From Heterotrichella gracilis (lineage: Eukaryota; Sar; Xanthophyceae; Tribonematales; Xanthonemataceae): a stretch of 26,097 nt of DNA. The position numbers were made by a program, and so were the translations under genes. Location: positions 1 to 26,097 of the forward strand of contig JAULBX010028880.1 of the NCBI GenBank assembly GCA_032358255.1, given 5' to 3'. The notes beneath the pieces are model-generated. The model searched no databases and had not been told where the DNA came from. It saw only the letters and a list, made by a program, of their open reading frames with translations. Of the stretch, positions 23,701 through 26,097 are shown piece after piece (positions within the stretch are counted from its first letter, which is position 1; the number at the start of each line of letters is the position of its first letter).

Positions 23701-26097
23701 GGTGCGGAACTTACCTTCCTCCCCGTTTTGCACCCCGTTCTGTTTCTTCCCCCCTTGTTTCTTCCCCTTGGGCTGCTCCCCCTCGCTGTCCTCCCCTTCG
23801 TTCAGATCCGCCAGCTCCCCTTGGTAGAACCTCTGCAGCAGCTCCAGGCAGCGGGTGCCGTACCTGCGCAATGCGGTGCATTTTCGAGCCATTTAAAGGG
23901 TGCCCAGGGGGTATAAAACTAACGAGGTCCTAAACCTGCTGCATATGCACCCCATTATCGCCAGCCCTTCATGAAATTACACATGTGTCCCAGCAGATGA
24001 ATTTATGGTTGCAAGCAGACGTGCACCAACGGAGAGACTTTACAAAACCCTTGCCAAAACCCTAACAATACCCTCCGCACGTACCCTGCCCTGCTCAGCT
24101 CTGGGTGTGTGGCGATGCGCACAATCCTCGCCCCTGATAGGGACGGGAAGTCTGGATCTTGGAATTGCTGGCCGATCGTCCAGGGGATGAGGTCTCCCTG
24201 ATGAGAAGAGGGGAGGGAAGAGAGGTGAGGAATTGCGTTGTGGACATGGGACATGTATGGGATGGGGGTGTGTTGTGGGGGACGATACGAGTGCAAGTGC
24301 AGTGACAGTCTTAGCCGCAAGCCTCGCTCTTAACGTACGTGGAAAGGTACAATGTACTTTCAAGAGCGCCATCCAACTGGCATCGATGTGTACTTTTGTT
24401 TCCTTCACCCTGGATAATACATTTATTTGATTGAATGCTTCCTTGTGATCCACAGCAATGAGCTTATATATGATATGGCTGCCGAATGGTTACAGCTCAA
24501 CGTAGCAACATTCATGTACATAGCATTGATCGTTCCCATCCCCACCCACCCACCCACCCACATCCCCACCACCACCACCACCCCCCACCTGTGGTGCCTG
24601 GCCCTGCGCCAGGCTGGCTGCTGCTGCCTTGCGCGAGATGGAACCCTCTAGCGCCACCTGGCAGATGGAAAACGCAGGATTTTCAACAAAATGGGAGTTG
24701 TGCCAGAATCAGAGTTTCAACAAAATAGGAATTTCGACAAGGTAGGACTTCCGAACTGGAGGCCGCTATTTGAAAGAGATGGAACCTTCAAACGTCTCCT
24801 GGCAGCATCATGCCGTGAATAAAATATGAAACACACCAAAACAGACCTGCAACTATGTGAGAATGTATTCCCAGCTTGGTACATCGATGCCCTGTGCCAG
24901 GAAAGGAGCTGAGTGGCGGCGCATGTGCAAGACTGACTGCTAATCTGGCTGTATTGCTGGAATGCATGTGACTAACTAACTAACATTGATGCCTTCCACT
25001 GAACACACTTATAAAGAAACCCACCTGCACCACCGCCAGCACATCCGGAAGCACGTTTTTGGCGGGATCCACCGGCCCCAGCAGCGCATACAGCCTGTGC
25101 GCAGGGGCATCGGCCAGCAGCAGCAGATCGTTGGGGCTGTTCTTGTAGTGTGAGGCCACGTACAGGGCCATGACCCGCTGGAGAAACAGCTCAGAGGCCT
25201 GCAGTGTAGGGTTTAATAGGGGTTTTATGAGCACGAACAAAACCCTAGGCTAGGGTTTTGGGCTGTTCTTGTAGTGCGAGGCCACATACAGGGCCATCAC
25301 CCGCTGAAGGAACAGCTCCGAGGCCTACAGGAGGGTGTGACAATGGAACCAGCAGGGTTGGGGTTTTCCCAGGAGGCCATGTTGCTCTGAAACCCTAGGC
25401 TAGAGTCTAATTGGTGGCCTAAAAACGCTTTGCTAGGTCGTTGGGGCTGTTCTTGTAGTGGGAGGCCACGTACAGGGCCATGACACGCTGAAGAAACAAC
25501 TCCGATGCCTGCAGGGGAGGGCAGGATTTTCGTTTCAGGAATTTTCTTTAGGGTTGCATTCAGGTTCGTATTTCAAATTTCCTCACCTTGTGGTACGAGA
25601 ACAGCGTGTCCCGATCCACATGGAACAGGTCGCAAGCCTGAGGGTGGGGCAGGCGCGGGGGCAGGGGTGGCAGGTTGTCCGCCGCATCCAGGCAAAGTAG
25701 CGAGTTCAGCCAGCGCTCCACGGGATCGCCCAGCGCATACCTGCAGAAATTCGGGTTTTGCGTCTTCGAAATGTGCATGCGTACATCCTCTCACGCAAAG
25801 CGCTTAACAGGAAAACACAAAGGTCTCAAGGTCAGTAGGGTTGGGGTTAGGGTTAGGAGGGTTGGGAGTAGGGGAGGCAGGTTGTCCGGCGCATCCAGGC
25901 ACAAAAGGGAGTTCAGCCGGCGCTCAACGGGACCGCCCAGCGCATACCTGCAAAGCACGGTAGTTTGGTAGGGTTTTCGTAGGGTTTAAACCCAGGGTTT
26001 GGTTGGGTTGGGGGAGTCAGTGCGCTCCACTAGGTGACCTGCTGATCACGTGCTTTCATCAGAGAGACCCTCCACAACACCGCCCCCACCCACCCCC
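20724..26097 (-). CDS. NAT10: RNA cytidine acetyltransferase NAT10/KRE33, C-terminal 583 residues; 5' end outside window
   Basis: Exons in view: 25740-25587, 25198-25025, 24657-24589, 24197-24085, 23863-23715, 23380-23189, 23019-22896, 22701-22554, 22155-22015, 21428-21216, 20999-20724. Apart from one leading base they give 583 codons plus TGA with continuous phases. Family landmarks in order: end of the helicase region (YALGDPVERWL, DTLFSYHK), YVASHYKNSPND, LPDVLAVVQ, GDLIPWTIGQQFQDPDF, the GNAT motif RIATHPELSRAGYGTR, LPPLLQHLSECPPERLQYLG, YQPVYLRQTASDVTGEHT, then the tRNA-binding region (YDLKRLQAYSNQLVDHHL, LSYGQAAILVALGLQQ) and LDAELDEAAQ. The Lys-rich tail (KKSDKGGDKRKGGKG...) suits nucleolar targeting. 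The enzyme makes N4-acetylcytidine in 18S rRNA and tRNA, using acetyl-CoA and ATP. The acidic/Lys insert after ELADLNEGED (23715-23800) looks lineage-specific. The DUF1726 and main helicase parts must lie beyond 26097. Confidence 0.93.
21561..22310 (-). repeat. Echoes of the NAT10 exons at 21216-21428 and 22015-22155
   Basis: The acceptor end of the first exon (21360-21436) recurs at 21561-21635 with indels that break the frame. The second exon has echoes on both sides: its donor end (22012-22086) at 21848-21930 and its acceptor end (22095-22162) at 22240-22310. CAC-rich microsatellite (21953-21976) fills the gap to the donor echo. Confidence 0.85.
22771..23574 (-). repeat. Echoes of the NAT10 exons at 22554-22701, 22896-23019 and 23189-23380
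   Basis: All are acceptor-side copies: 22771-22800 (short), 23084-23113 (from 22995-23024, around GTGTGCTCGCC), and about 23483-23574 (from about 23291-23383). The last differs by only a few substitutions and one G deletion. It is among the freshest echoes in the window. Confidence 0.8.
24776..25955 (-). repeat. Echoes of the NAT10 exons at 24589-24657, 25025-25198 and 25587-25740
   Basis: Acceptor-side copies lie at 24776-24806 (decayed), 25258-25330 and 25436-25514 (both from 25129-25204), and 25872-25955 (from about 25665-25750). The copies of 25129-25204 keep the YVASHYKN codons nearly intact and still have AG acceptors. Between them lies AAAACCCTA-GGC-TAGGGTTTT at 25239-25259. Confidence 0.85.
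25741..26097 (-). other. NAT10 intron at window edge, with exon echo
   Basis: Nothing in this stretch reads as an exon. It begins with the acceptor CTGCAG at 25746-25741 on the minus strand. It contains a degraded copy of the adjacent exon's acceptor half (25872-25955) and GGGTT/TTAGGG motifs at 25838-25863 and 25970-26000. The next upstream NAT10 exon is outside the window. Confidence 0.6.

Overview
This window looks like nuclear DNA of a green alga (Chlorophyta; I cannot fix the genus). Every recognisable gene is split into short exons by GT-AG introns. The introns are full of plant/algal-type telomere heptamers (TTTAGGG/CCCTAAA). The gene set fits: a plastid phytyl-phosphate kinase (VTE6/DUF92 family) with a transit-like N-terminus, a plant-type root-cap/LEA-related secreted protein with Ser-Pro repeats, and two universal eukaryotic acetyltransferases. 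I see no bacterial operon, rRNA, tRNA or CRISPR.

Layout, left to right: (1) 652-6105, minus strand, a complete 10-exon gene for a 493-residue secreted protein with a GDPH/root-cap-like domain. (2) 6106-9038, spacer with no recognisable gene. (3) 9039-11390, minus, a complete 5-exon NAA40 (NatD, histone N-terminal acetyltransferase), 253 residues. (4) 11391-12849, divergent spacer. (5) 12850-15255, plus, a complete 5-exon VTE6-like gene, 310 residues, followed by about 1 kb of decayed repeats of its own last exon. (6) 16564-19400, plus, a tandem diverged VTE6-like paralogue. Its 307-codon frame is still open, but the conserved kinase signature motifs are lost. (7) 19401-20723, convergent spacer. 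(8) 20724 to beyond the right edge, minus, the C-terminal 583 residues (11 exons) of NAT10/KRE33 RNA cytidine acetyltransferase. For every complete gene the exon lengths add up to a multiple of three and all splice phases agree, which supports the models independently of homology.

The most striking feature is not a gene. Around most exons in all five genes lie one to three degraded direct copies ('echoes') of that exon's own edge. They carry either the acceptor end, placed upstream, or the donor end, placed downstream. They sit in the adjacent intron and are separated by telomere-like heptamers or small CCCT...AGGG fold-back palindromes. I count roughly 25 acceptor-side and 14 donor-side echoes by eye, always in the same orientation and close to their source. 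This suggests introns here grow by repeated local duplication across exon-intron borders together with telomere-repeat insertion, leaving many decoy or alternative splice sites.

The genes have no obvious common pathway. VTE6 belongs to tocopherol/phytol salvage, NAA40 to chromatin, NAT10 to rRNA/tRNA ac4C modification, and the root-cap-like protein probably to the cell wall or extracellular matrix. All calls rest on reading the sequence and on remembered family motifs; no database search was run.
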